A stretch of DNA of 64,000 nt from Tillandsia leiboldiana (lineage: Eukaryota; Streptophyta; Magnoliopsida; Poales; Bromeliaceae): contig JAQNDB010000096.1 in the NCBI GenBank assembly GCA_029204045.2, positions 62,001 through 126,000 of the forward strand. The letters run 5' to 3'. The notes below the pieces were generated by a model that did not search any database, had not been told where the DNA came from, and worked only from the letters and a program-made list of their open reading frames with translations. The translations under genes and the position numbers were made by a program. Below, piece after piece: positions 18,069 to 30,200 of the stretch (position 1 is the stretch's first letter; the number at the start of each line of letters is the position of its first letter).

Positions 18069-18995
18069 TGTTAAGGAATTTGTTTTGGCGTATTTCGTGA
18101 GAGTGTTTAAGTCTTGAAGATTGAAGATGAAGAAGCTTGGATCATATACCTCAATCTCAAGAAAGAAGAATTCAAAAGGATCAGGTACGTTTAACTAAAT
18201 AAGTTTGGTGACCCGAATACTTCTTATAGTGTATAAACACTTGGATGGATTTTTAATCGCATAAAAATAAAAAACTGGACATGTTATATGTTCAGGATCC
18301 GGATCAGGGTACTACAGTCCGGACCCCGAACATAGGGTAGTTCATGCGCAAATCCAATCCGGAACACACCTGGTTCAGTCCGGACCCCGAACGTGGAGTT
18401 TGCAGAAATTGCATGAACAGTCCGGACCGTGGTTACTTCAGTCCGGACCCCGAACGTGGTTTTCTGGAAAAGTTCTGCCTATTGACGACAGTCCGGATCG
18501 CACTTATTTCAGTCCGGACCGTCGACCCGAAAATTTCCAGATAAGGTTGGTTTTTGACTCTTATCCTCTTCCAATGGTTTCTAACCTATAAATAAACCCT
18601 ACGATTCATCTTTTAGTGTAATCCAAAATACGGTCGAAAAAGAAAAAAATCTACCTATAGAGAAGAAAGGAAATAACTAGATTTAATTCTATGTTTCTTC
18701 ATCTATATTAATTAATTTGATTCTAGGTTTTCAAACTCAGATTTTGAGTAGAATCAAATTAATGAATACTTAGATGGTATTTCTGATCTATCTTTGATCT
18801 AAGTATTTGGCGGATCATCACCACCAAAAACAACGATTTTCCCCAAAATCGGCGCGTGGATTCGCGTGGCCTTGTGGATTCAAGGTGCTACTGCTCTCGT
18901 GGATTCGGAGCGAGGTACGTTCGTGTGATCGAGACGTACTACCTGGTGGAGACCGTGGATTCGGTCAGACGTCGTGTACTCGACGTTGGACCCCG
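18069..18995 (+). repeat. Copia LTR, first part (interrupted by element B)
   Basis: Starts TGTTAAGGAATTTGTTTTGG. A TATA-like GTGTATAAACAC lies near 18230. A run of GTCCGGA/GGATCCGGAT motifs occupies 18290-18535. The LTR stops at the duplicated target CCCCG (18991-18995) and resumes at 30737. It is a diverged, opposite-strand relative of 3593-4555. Confidence 0.75.
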
Positions 18996-21900
18996 TGTCA
19001 CGCCCCGGGGTCGAAACTGCGACCCGGGCTCGCCAACAGATCCGCCGTCTGTACGGAAACTGCCGTACAGACGAAGCGTCTAACCTGCAGAAAGAATCAA
19101 CTACAGTATACAGATATCAGAGCGGAAAGTAAACTACTAAAAACTGAAAACCCAACACTGTACAACTGAAAATAATACAATATCCATCTCCCAAATACGA
19201 TCGTATACAAAGTCCTCTGATACAAAACTCAAAAGGGAGGTATCTCCAATAAATACATCAGTGTACAGACTCTCGATACAAGAATATCCTCACTACAACA
19301 GTCTCTCAAACTGTAAAATAAAGTACAACTCTATACCTCACAACAAAGGTCTCTCAACAGAGGAAAAAGAAGTAAACTAATCTACTGAAGCTCTCCTTTG
19401 AAGGGGAACCGCTACACTCCAATGACCGGTAGGGAACTAGCTCGCGACTCCCTCGCCTCGGTCAGAAGGATCAGCAACTGGAGCAACAGGAATAGGAGAA
19501 GTTCCTGGGGAAAAAGACACCACGACGGGTGTGAGAACTACTTCCCATAGTAGTTCTCAGTGGGTGCCGTCAACAAGCCCAACGGTCTGCCCACCAAGTC
19601 TACTAGAGGTAAAAGATAACAGTGCAATGAAATCTGAACAAGAAAAGCTGGAGCTACTCTACAGCTGCCATACCTCTATCTAAATACTCAAAAAGTGGAA
19701 CAGATGAAAGTAAAAGAGACCACTCGCACCCAAGGTGCTCAATAGACCCAATCGAACTGACTGCCTCATAGGGTCCAGTCAAGCCTGCGCCTGTCGACTA
19801 GGAACGCTCCTGCCCACTACCACACATCCACATGAGGACGGGATTTACGTGGGGCGTCCTGTCCGACTAACTCATCCCTCGCGCAAAACTGCCTCACAGG
19901 CCCATCGTTGCCTCCACTGCGGAAAACTGCCTCAACAGGCCAACCATCGTATCCATAGCGGCATCTCAGGACGCGACTCCAACTGAGTAGAACGGCGCGG
20001 CATAGAGTATCAAACATTGGCATATGCAGGCTAGTCAAAATCCACGCTCACTCTCAGAACGGTAGGACTCAAGATCCCCAAATATCTCGCACAACAGTCG
20101 GAGCACTCTCGACGACTCAGCTCATCGGCTAACTCGAAACACGAGACACTAGCCTCTCCAACAGCTCGCAGCACAAAGCTCACTGGCTGGAGATACTCCA
20201 CAGCCAGGAACGACCCACAACTCAGGGTAACCAAACAGGTCGGACAACACTCAACGACCTGGGACCACCGTCAACCCCAACGGTTCCCAACAATACGGAC
20301 CGGAAGATACTCGACGGCCCGGGACTACCGTCTACTCAACGGCTCCCTCCTACGACAGCGAAAAAGGGAAACAAGACCTCTCGGGACTACCGTTTACCCA
20401 AACGGCTCCCCGCACGGATAAGCAACCCGCTACAACTACCAGACTCCACTCTGCTCCCAAGCAAGAGTGCAAAAGCATCCCACACTAAAAGCAAGTCCCG
20501 ACCTCTCGGCCCACTACCCGGGCGAGAAAACACTATGTCCAGGGATGAAAGAACAGTGTGGATGTCTAAGCATAAATAACCCTAGCCCAAGTGAGGGTTT
20601 TCTACTGGTCTGGTTACACATGCAATGTATGACGGGGGTGCTAGGTCAAGTTCCAAGGTAACTATATTAACAGATAATAAAAGGAATAACAATTCCTACA
20701 ATCTAGCATGCTACACAATGAAATAAACTATCATGCATAGTCCTACATCAGTAGAAATACTGTACAGTCCATAAAACTCGGAGATAAGGCCACCCACCTC
20801 GATTTGCCACCAATTGCTCGTAGACACTTGCAATTGGCCTCCACAGAGTCCGCACGCAAAACGGGGCACGGTGCCGGAGTCTGCTCGCAAAACGATGCAC
20901 GGTGCCGGAATCCGCACGCCAAACCAAGTCCGCACGCAACACGGTGCACGGTGCTGGAATCTGCACGCCAAACGGGGTCCGCACGCAAAACGGTGCACGG
21001 TGCCACAGTCCGCACGCAAACGTGCACGGTGCTAGGATCCGCACGCAAAACGGAGTCCGCACGCAAAACGGTGCACGGTGCCGGAGTCCGCACGCAAAAC
21101 GGTGCACGGTGCCAGGATCCACACGCAAAACGGAGTCCGCACGCAAAACGGTGCACGGCGCCAGGATCCGCATGAAAAACGGAGTCCGCACGCAAAACGG
21201 TGCACGGTGCCGGAGTCCGCACGCAAAACGGTGCACGGTGCCAGGATCCGCACGCAAAACGGAGTCCGCACGCAAAACGGTGCACGGTGCCGGAGTCCGC
21301 ACGCAAAACGGTGCACGGTGCCAGGATCCGCACGCAAAACGGAGTCCGCACGCAAAACGGTGCACGGTGCGCAACACAGAAAGGAGCAAGAGGGTCAGTA
21401 ACAGTCTAAAAGAACGCTCCAAAAATTGTACAAAAATACAGAAAAACCAACACACGGGACCTACCCGTTTGCGCCGCGTCGCCGAAACGCTCCGACGGGC
21501 GACCTCGCACGCAAAACGAGGTCCACGACGCGCCGCCGCACCTCACGTAACCTCCTCCCTCACTCCCTCTCGCTCACGGGTGCAGAAGAAAGAAAGAAAA
21601 GGAGAAAATGGCGGTGCGGGGAGGAGGAAGAAGAAGAAGAAAAATGGGAGAAAGAGGGTAGTCCACGGTGCCGGTCCACGGAGCCGGTCCACCGCGCCAA
21701 CCAACCAGGAAGGCCCAAACCCCGGTCCACAAGGCTGGGCGCGTGCGCCGGGTCCACGCACGCGCCCAGCGCGCCACGTGGCGCGTGGTAACGCGCCCGC
21801 CACACGGGCGCGTTCCACCGCGCCCCCCCAGGCGCGGGACACGCGCCCGCCACACCGGGCGCGCGTGCCCCCGCGCCCGCGCGGGAGCGAGTGGGAGCCC

Positions 21901-22562
21901 GCCACGTGGCGGGCTCCCCGCGTTCTGTGCCGGAGCGCGATTCCTAGCGCGCGCCAGCGCGCCTCGGGGAGCGTGCCGCCGCGCCACCTCGGGATCCGCG
22001 CTGCGCCTCGCCACGGTTTACGTGCCACGTCGCCTCGAAAAATGCGCACGCCTACCGGACTCCAAAACCAACAAATAAATAGTCCATTCCTAGCGATTTC
22101 GCGCGCTGAATCCAAAAACGATGTCCATTTCTCCAAATTCTCACCCGAAAATTTGCCGAATGCCCACTCGATCCGATTTCCGCGCGGGGTCCATTTTTAA
22201 AGTCCTATTAGCCAAATTCCAACTCTAAAAATTCCCGAAGGCGACCGGAGAGGTAAACTTTTATCCGGACTTCACCCGAAGTCTAAATTTGACATCTGAA
22301 ACGCGCGAAATCACCTCCAAACACCCGACGGGTCCTCCAATTCCCCACGGGATAACCTTTTAAGCACGAAGTCCAACACTTGTGTCCAAATTGCGCGCAA
22401 ACACCACTGATACACCACGCAGGCCTCCAGTGATGCCAGCTAAAACCCAAATTGCACCACAAATCCATTTCTGGGCCCCAACGCGCGCACCAACACCCCA
22501 AACGGCGACCGAACGCTGCCCAACAACCAGCAATCCTACGCGGGGGATTCCGGGACCTCACA
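18996..22562 (-). repeat. 3' LTR of element B (3567 bp)
   Basis: On the minus strand it runs TGTGAGGTCCCGG (22562) to GGGGCGTGACA (18996). The polypurine tract AGTGGGGGAGGA (plus 22563-22574) and the stem-loop AGTTTCG-AGGA-CGAAACT lie just outside it. It contains a TCTGTACGG/CCGTACAGA hairpin near its end, the double hairpin (about 19532-19600), a three-unit repeat with CCGT...ACGG stems (about 20240-20430), and the minisatellite at 20848-21370. Long open frames here (for example 20902-22200) are not genes. Confidence 0.85.
20848..21370 (-). repeat. Minisatellite in the B 3' LTR, unit about 31 bp
   Basis: Built from GTCCGCACGCAAAACGGTGC plus CGGTGCCGGA, with a longer variant containing CCAGGATCC. 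The array in the partner LTR (29056-29545) is about one unit shorter, so copy number changed after, or during, insertion. Confidence 0.8.
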
Positions 22563-23289
22563 TCCTCCCCCACTAAAAGAAAGTTTCGTCCTCGAAACTA
22601 GATCAAGCCCATCAGGAGTCAAGACTACCACGGCTAGGTATCTAACAATACGCCTCCAGCTCCCCCACTCGCTCCTCGTGATTACTCCGCAACAACAACA
22701 ACAAGTACGGTATGACCCGATGTGCAATTCTCTCATCTCTCGAGCCAGAAATTGCAACGGGCGTCCCTCGTACTCCAAAATCACAGATCTCAAAGGGGCA
22801 AGTAAATTACGGCGAGGAAAAAATCACATCACTACTGAGCTGAGACGTGAAAAAACCAAAGGCTCCACAAAAAGGCTGGGGGAAAACTGAAATAACCACA
22901 AGTGTAATACGCACCAAACCACATCATGGTGCCACCCTCAACAAGACGACCCGAAGCATACCTGCAGACTCGTCCAATAAGGAAGGGAAATCCAATAAGT
23001 TGGGGTCTTCACTCGGTTACTTCCCGATCCGAAACCACTCGAGTGGACTACACAACTGCAGGCTACCTTCAAAAGGGATCCTCAAGAGACACAATCTCGT
23101 GCCACAGTTGGTCGCTCAACATGCTAACATAACCCCAACGGACCCACGGGTCGAAGTCGATCCCTCAACCAAAAAGGAACACCCTGACGGGGACCAACCG
23201 TCGGTGAACGGGACTGAAAACTGGCTCACAAGGCAATCATAAAGCTGATGCCCCCCAACTCGCGGTCAAAAGTCCGAAACATCCAAAAG
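22563..23289 (-). other. 3' internal region of element B
   Basis: Contains, in minus-strand order towards the LTR, unassigned degenerate sequence, then the stem-loop AGTTTCG-AGGA-CGAAACT (22581-22602 region) and the polypurine tract. About 540 bp of it (22563-23100) is present again, inverted, at 25812-26348. Confidence 0.65.
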
Positions 23290-23905
23290 ACTCTCACCGT
23301 TGTGTACCTACAACGTGGCATCACTATCGTGCACCCACGGCGTGGCATTACTGCCGTGTACCAACGGCGTGGCCTCACTGCCGTGCACCAACGGCGTGGC
23401 ATCACCACCGCGTATCAACGGTGTGGCATCACCACCGTGTATCAACGGTGTGGCATCACTGCCGTGTATCAACGGCGTGGCATCACCACCGTGTATCAAC
23501 GGTGTGGCATCACCACCGTGTATCAACGGTGTGGCATCACTGCCGTGTATCAACGGCGTGGCATCACTGCCGTGCACCAACGGCGTGGCATCACCACCGT
23601 GTATCAACGGTGTGGCATCACTGCTGTGTATCAACGGCGTGGCATCACTGCCGTGCACCAATGGCGTGGCATCACCACCGTGTATCAACGGTGTGGCATC
23701 ACCACCGTGTATCAACGGTGTGGCATCACTGCCGTGTATCAACGGCGTGGCATCACCACCGTGTATCAACGATGTGGCATCACCACCGTGTATCAACGGT
23801 GTGGCATCACTGCCGTGTATCAACGGCGTGGCATCACCACCGTGTATCAACGATGTGGCATCACTGCCGTGTATCAACGGTGTGGTATCACCCAAGCATC
23901 AAGGC
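23290..23905 (-). repeat. 27-bp minisatellite in the B interior, about 22 units
   Basis: Each plus-strand unit resembles GTGGCATCACCACCGTGTAT followed by CAACGGT. Because 27 is a multiple of three, long frames stay open on both strands; on the element's own strand the unit reads GGDATPLIH. ACCGT and ACGGT within a unit can pair. Element B2 has only about three such units (33935-34010) in its RT region, so the array expanded in B. A translated product is not supported. Confidence 0.8.
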
Positions 23906-24112
23906 CTCAGATCCTCACGGTCCTATACCCAACACTACCTCGAAATCCCGGAGCTGAGGAAGGGCCAAAGATCAATAGGCAAAAACCAGGGCCCCAACTG
24001 CACTGGGCAGGACCAACAACACTCATCTATGTGCAACACGTGATCAGGTATCTGAACCTCACGAGCACAAGCTAAGGGTCCTATCTCTAGCCCATAGATC
24101 AATGCAAATGCC

Positions 24113-24360
24113 CTACAGAAGAAAAGAATGCGATGCTCCGGTAACAAATAACGCTCAAGTGCGTGAAGGGGAGATAAGATTAGTATCTGCCACCACGTGG
24201 CTAGCTGCCCCCGAATCCCCATCCTGTGCGACATAGACGCTCTCGCTCGGGGTGGTCGTCCGTCGGACTGCCGCGAAGAAGTGGCCCTAACTATCTGGCC
24301 ATAACCTGTCGAAACTCCGCCTGTCTGGAAGAGCGGAGGAGGAGGAGCCGAAGCTGCCAA
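24113..24360 (-). pseudogene. Retroviral-type aspartic protease relic of element B
   Basis: The minus strand encodes ALFVTGASHSF at about 24153-24116, followed by a stop. In the intact element the motif is LFDTGASHS, so the catalytic Asp is Val here. A proline- and glutamine-rich linker precedes it (24360-24240), as between the zinc knuckle and protease of the family. No active enzyme can be made. Confidence 0.65.
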
Positions 24361-24379
24361 TGTGACTGATGACCCCGCT

Positions 24380-25060
24380 TTAGGACAAGACCATGATCTG
24401 TGCCCTGCCTGTGGTCACACTACGGCGCAGAATGCAGCCCACCACCAAGGACACAGTCATCCCGCTGCTGCTGCTGATACATCGGCCGCGGAAAACCTCC
24501 TGGTCTCTGTCTCCTCTGAGACTCACGACCCTCAGACTGGGATCATGGCGGCCCCGGGGTCTCGATCTACTCGACTGTCCAAACTCAGGCGGCACTAGAT
24601 GCCTCTCCCCGGAGCTGGTCCCTGGCGCTCCGTCTATCCCTGACATGATCACTGATCCTCGGTCAACCCGCTAAGCATGCTCAATCGCTGCATCTAACGT
24701 TGGCACCCGCCGAGAATACACCAAGTGATAGATATTCCGATGCAGTCCTTTCTCAACTAGCTCAACCTCCTGGGCCTCATCCAGGCGACATGAGGTACAC
24801 CACTCAACAATCGCAAAACTCGCGAACATACTCCAGAAGAGGTCGACTCCCCTGCTGCAGGAGTCTACGATCCCCTTCCAGCTTCTGCTTACACTGTCAG
24901 GAAAGAAGGCCCTGAGCCGCAAAGCACGAAACTGGTCCCAAGTCAACAACTGCGCTCCCGGTAGTCCATTCAAGATGAACTCGACGCCACCAAATCTCGG
25001 CGTCCTGTTAGACCATCTCAATCTCAGTAAAGCAACCACCTGGTAACTCGACCAGGGCAT
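24380..25060 (-). pseudogene. Gag relic of element B
   Basis: The frame 25060-24671 contains WDQFRALRLRAFFPDSVSR and, further on, an EKGLHRNIYHLVYSR-like segment. These correspond to the TWPRFKKMLAMKYFP and ENGLRPSIFRLVQ regions of the capsid-like gag domain in the Tekay-like element here. Frame breaks separate the parts. The downstream frame (24652-24380) covers the basic region leading to a zinc knuckle, which is no longer recognisable. It lies upstream of the protease relic in gag-PR order. Confidence 0.65.
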
Positions 25061-25405
25061 GTACCCACCTGGTAACCCGGCCAGGGGTATGTACCCATCT
25101 GGTAGCTCGGCCAGTGGAAGGTGTCCTCCTGGTAACTCGGCCAGGGCATGTGTCCTCCTGGTAACTCAGCCAGGGCATGTGCCCACCTGGTAACTCAGCC
25201 AGGCGTAAAATGCCCTCCTGGGAACTCAGCCAGGGAAAAAAAATGCCCTCCTGGTAACTCAGCCAGGGAAAATGCCCTCCTAGTAACTCAGCCAGGGAAA
25301 AATGCTCTCCTGGTAACTCAGCCAGGGAAAAATGCCCTCCTGGTAACTCAGCCAGGGAAAATGCCCTCCTGGTAACTCAGCCAGGGAAAATGCCCTCCTG
25401 GTAAC
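25045..25405 (-). repeat. Minisatellite, unit about 29-31 bp, about 11 units
   Basis: Plus-strand unit is near CCTCCTGGTAACTCAGCCAG followed by GGAAAATGC. Two units in the opposite orientation sit at about 27150-27200, at the far side of the inverted segment. The repeat therefore marks both edges of the rearranged block. Confidence 0.75.
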
Positions 25406-25811
25406 TGTGACGCCCCACTTCCCAGGGGGTCACCCATCCTAGAACTACTCTAGCTCTAGCACGCTTAACTCTCATGTTCCTCTTGGATCTTGCTACCATC
25501 TAAAATGCTATAGCCGGGTTAGAGATTTAGTCCTATTATATCATTTATATATAGGACTAATCCAAATTCCGGGGGTGTCACATTCTTCCCCCCTTTAAGC
25601 CCTGACGTCCACGTCAGGCTCAAGCACACTCACAAGCACCAGGCGATGTGAGACTCGTCTCGCTAGCCTTAGCCGACCTTGTGGGGAGCTGCACTCCACC
25701 CACAACGGTCATTAGCCGGGGAGCCTCGCTCTACCCGCTATATAACCCTAGCTCAGCCGAGACTCATCTCACATTTCCGGCTGGTGAATGGCTCTGATAC
25801 CAACTGTGACG
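25406..25811 (-). mobile_element. Cassandra fragment inside element B: one LTR plus interior
   Basis: LTR 25406-25582 with the 5S-like segment, then polypurine tract and interior, ending at the primer-binding site (25790-25805). The second LTR is absent: the sequence passes from the primer-binding site into B internal sequence. B itself has CACAGTTGGT at the equivalent place (near 23100), identical to Cassandra's LTR-end/primer-site junction, so the switch used about 10 bp of identity. Confidence 0.8.
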
Positions 25812-27200
25812 CGAGATTGTGTCTCTTGAGGATCCCTTTTGAAGGTAGCCTGCAGTTGTGTAGTCCACTCGAGTGGTTTCGGATCGGGAAGTAACCGAGT
25901 GAAGACCCCAACTTATTGGATTTCCCTTCCTTATTGGACGAGTCTGCAGGTATGCTTCGGGTCGTCTTGTTGAGGGTGGCACCATGATGTGGTTTGATGC
26001 GTATTACACTTGTGGTTATTTCAGTTTTCCCCCAGCCTTTTTGTGGAGCCTTTGGTTTTTTCACGTCTCAGCTCAGTAGTGATGTGATTTTTTCCTCGCC
26101 GTGATTTACTTGCCCCTTTGAGATCTGTGATTTTGGAGTACGAGGGACGCCCGTTGCAATTTCTGGCTCGAGAGATGAGAGAATTGCACATCGGGTCATA
26201 CCGTACTTGTTGTTGTTGTTGCGGAGTAATCACGAGGAGCGAGTGGGGGAGCTGGAGGCGTATTGTTAGATACCTAGCCGTGGTAGTCTTGACTCCTGAT
26301 GGGCTTGATCTAGTTTCGAGGACGAAACTTTCTTTTAGTGGGGGAGGATGTGAGGTCCCGGAATCCCCCGCGTAGGATTGCTGGTTGTTGGGCAGCGTTC
26401 GGTCGCCGTTTGGGGTGTTGGTGCGCGCGTTAGGGCCCAGAAATGGATTTGTGGTGCAATTTGGGTTTTAGCTGGCATCACTGGAGGCCTGCGTGGTGTA
26501 TCAGTGGTGTTTGCGCGCAATTTGGACACAAGTGTTGGACTTCGTGCTTAAAAGGTTATCAGAGCCTAGGTTGTAGGTCGTGGTGGACTTAGAAACCCTA
26601 GGCTTGTGGTTGGATATTAGGATGACTACGTGAGAGTCGTGACTTTTAGCGAGAGTCCTGATTGAGTTTTTACCTCTCCCAAGAGACGGGATGAGTGTTT
26701 GGCCTGCTTATATTCCTAAGCGATTATGTTGGCTGCCGACAACATAATACTCTGGAATGGATGACATGTCTTAGACTTTCGCTGGATTGGGTAGTATGGT
26801 TGTTGTGTCCTGACGTTTGTTATTGTGCAGCGGATTGCGATACCCCGGAGACGTCGTGTTGTGAAGAGGACACACCCCTCTCCTGATGAATACCCCACAG
26901 CGGGATGCTGAACTATCAGGGTCGCGCAGCGGAAGCGTGGTGGGCCCATAACCCACAGGCCCCAGGATCGAAAACTTCGATAGGCTGAGCCTAGAAGAGC
27001 CTAGAATCTGTACTTGTTTGATTGGGGTTCTAGGCACCGGTCTATCGGGATTTTCGGATTTTTTGCCGCGTCAGTCGGTTCTTCTCGCCTATGAGTGGGG
27101 TGTTATTGTGGGAGCCGTTTGGAGTGACGGCGGTCCCAGCTGTGTGGGCATTTTTCCCTGGCTGAGTTACCAGGAGGGCATTTTTCCCTGGCTGAGTTAC
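25812..27200 (+). repeat. Inverted segment of element B: 3' interior, LTR head, primer-binding site, leader
   Basis: Against the minus orientation of the rest of B, this block reads on the plus strand: copy of the 3' interior (25812-26348), stem-loop AGTTTCG-AGGA-CGAAACT (26312-26329), polypurine tract, first 212 bp of the LTR (26349-26560), then directly TTATCAGAGCCTAGG and the 5' leader. The LTR is deleted between its AAAGGTTATC and the primer-site GGTATC, a microhomology join. The order 3' end, LTR, 5' leader is what a one-LTR circle or self-integration would give. Confidence 0.75.
26915..26973 (+). tRNA. Initiator tRNA-Met (CAT) partial copy inside the retroelement leader
   Basis: Fifty-nine bases match the 5' part of plant initiator tRNA-Met from position 1 through the T-loop, with about three differences. 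Visible parts are the D-arm GCGCAGCGGAAGC, the anticodon arm GGGCCCATAACCC (CAT at 26947-26949), and the start of the T-arm CCAGGATCGAAA. The 3' T-stem and acceptor strand are replaced by ACTTCGATAGGCTGAGCC, so it is not a functional gene. This is the tRNA that primes these elements, and the primer site lies about 350 bp upstream on the same strand. The corresponding leader in B2 (about 32140) lacks it. Confidence 0.8.
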
Positions 27201-30200
27201 TGTCACGCCCCGGGGTCGAAACTGCGACCCGGGCTCGCCAACAGATCCGCCGTCTGTACGGAAACTGCCGTACAGACGAAGCGTCTAACCTGCAGAAAGA
27301 ATCAACTACAGTATACAGATATCAGAGCGGAAAGTAAACTACTAAAAACTGAAAACCCAACACTGTACAACTGAAAATAATACAATATCCATCTCCCAAA
27401 TACGATCGTATACAAAGTCCTCTGATACAAAACTCAAAAGGGAGGTATCTCCAATAAATACATCAGTGTACAGACTCTCGATACAAGAATATCCTCACTA
27501 CAACAGTCTCTCAAACTGTAAAATAAAGTACAGCTCTATACCTCACAACAAAGGTCTCTCAACAGAGGAAAAAGAAGTAAACTAATCTACTGAAGCTCTC
27601 CTTTGAAGGGGTACCGCTACACTCCAATGACCGGTAGGGAACTAGCTCGCGACTCCCTCGCCTCGGTCAGAAGGATCAGCAACTGGAGCAACAGGAATAG
27701 GAGAAGAAGTTCCTGGGGAAAAAGACACCACGACGGGTGTGAGAACTACTTCCCATAGTAGTTCTCAGTGGGTGCCGTCAACAAGCCCAACGGTCTGCCC
27801 ACCAAGTCTACTAGAGGTAAAAGATAACAGTGCAATGAAATCTGAACAAGAAAAGCTGGAGCTACTCTACAGCTGCCATACCTCTATCTAAATACTCAAA
27901 AAGTGGAACAGATGAAAGTAAAAGAGACCACTCGCACCCAAGGTGCTCAATAGACCCAATCGAACTGACTGCCTCACAGGGTCCAGTCAAGCCTGCGCCT
28001 GTCGACTAGGAACGCTCCTGCCCACTACCACACATCCACATGAGGACGGGATTTACGTGGGGCGTCCTGTCCGACTAACTCATCCCTCGCGCAAAACTGC
28101 CTCACAGGCCCATCGTTGCCTCCACTGCGGAAAACTGCCTCAACAGGCCAACCATCGTATCCACAGCGGCATCTCAGGACGCGACTCCAACTGAGTAGAA
28201 CGGCGCGGCATAGAGTATCAAACATTGGCATATGCAGGCTAGTCAAAATCCACGCTCACTCTCAGAACGGTAGGACTCAAGATCCCCAAATATCTCGCAC
28301 AACAGTCGGAGCACTCTCGACGACTCAGCTCATCGGCTAACTCGAAACACGAGACACTAGCCTCTCCAACAGCTCGCAGCACAAAGCTCACTGGCTGGAG
28401 ATACTCCACAGCCAGGAACGACCCACAACTCAGGGTAACCAAACAGGTCGGACAACACTCAACAACCTGGGACCACCGTCAACCCCAACGGTTCCCAACA
28501 ATACGGACCGGAAGATACTCGACGGCCCGGGACTACCGTCTACTCAACGGCTCCCTCCTACGACAGCGAAAAAGGGAAACAAGACCTCTCGGGACTACCG
28601 TTTACCCAAACGGCTCCCCGCACGGATAAGCAACCCGCTACAACTACCAGACTCCACTCTGCTCCCAAGCAAGAGTGCAAAAGCATCCCACACTAAAAGC
28701 AAGTCCCGACCTCTCGGCCTACTACCCGGGCGAGAAAACACTATGTCCAGGGATGAAAGAACAGTGTGGATGTCTAAGCATAAATAACCCTAGCCCAAGT
28801 GAGGGTTTTCTACTGGTCTGGTTACACATGCAACGTATGACGGGGATGCTAGGTCAAGTTCCAAGGTAACTATATTAACAGATAATAAAAGGAATAACAA
28901 TTCCTACAATCTAGCATGCTACACAATGAAATAAACTATCATGCATAGTCCTACATCAGTAGAAATACTGTACAGTCCATAAAACTCGGAGATAAGGCCA
29001 CCCACCTCGATTTGCCACCAATTGCTCGTAGACACTTGCAATTGGCCTCCACGGAGTCCGCACGCAAAACGGGGCACGGTGCCGGAGTCTGCTCGCAAAA
29101 CGATGCACGGTGCCGGAATCCGCACGCCAAACCAAGTCCGCACGCAACACGGTGCACGGTGCTGGAATCTGCACGCCAAACGGGGTCCGCACGCAAAACG
29201 GTGCACGGTGCCGCAGTCCGCACGCAAAACGGTGCACGGTGCCAGGATCCGCACGCAAAACGGTGCATGGTGCCGGAGTCCGCACGTAAAACGGTGCACG
29301 GTGCCAAGATCCACACGCAAAACGGAGTCCGCACGCAAAACGGTGCACGGTGCCAGGATCCGCACGCAAAACGGAGTCCGCACGCAAAACGGTGCACGGT
29401 GCCGGAGTCCGCACGCAAAACGGTGCACGGTGCCAGGATCCGCACGCAAAACGGTGCACGGTGCCGGAGTCCGCACGCAAAATGGTGCACGGTGCCAGGA
29501 TCCGCACGCAAAACGGAGTTCGCACGCAAAACGGTGCACGGTGCCCAACACAGAAAGGAGCAAGAGGGTCAGTAACAGTCTAAAAGAACGCTCCAAAAAC
29601 TGTACAAAAATACAGAAAAACCAACACACGGGACCTACCCGTTTGCGCCGCGTCGCCAAAACGCTCCGACGGGCGACCTCGCACGCAAAACGAGGTCCAC
29701 GACGCGCCGCCGCACCTCACGTAACCTCCTCCCTCACTCCCTCTCGCTCACGGGTGCAGAAGAAAGAAAGAAAAGGAGAAAATGGCGGTGCGGGGAGGAG
29801 GAAGAAGAAGAAGAAAAAGGGGAGAAAGAGGGTGGTCCACGGTGCCGGTCCACGGAGCCGGTCCACCGCGCCAACCAACCAGGAAGGCCCAAACCCCGGT
29901 CCACAAGGCTGGGCGCGTGCGCCGGGTCCACGCACGCGCCCAGCGCGCCACGTGGCGCGTGGTAACGCGCCCGCCACACGGGCGCGTTCCATCGCGCCCC
30001 CCCAGGCGCGGGACACGCGCCCGCCACACCGGGCGCGCGTGCCCCCGCGCCCGCGCGGGAGCGAGTGGGAGCCCGCCACGTGGCGGGCTCCCCGCGTTCC
30101 GTGCCGGAGCGCGGTTCCCAGCGCGCGCCAGCGCGCCTCGGGGAGCGTGCCGCCGCGCCACCTCGGGATCCGCGCTGCGCCTCGCCACGGTTTACGTGCC

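Noticed and set aside
20848..21370. CRISPR-like array
   Set aside because: The units are contiguous without unique spacers, the array is inside a plant retroelement LTR, and no cas genes are present.
20743..22200. Long frames (up to 432 codons) in the B LTR, and the same at 28919-30374
   Set aside because: They cover the 31-bp minisatellite and GC-rich LTR sequence, and exist in multiple frames and both strands. They lie wholly inside LTRs.
23248..24075. Frame of 275 codons with a nine-residue repeat, and its 195-codon antisense
   Set aside because: A 27-bp tandem unit keeps frames open on both strands automatically. The region replaces pol sequence and has no independent support.
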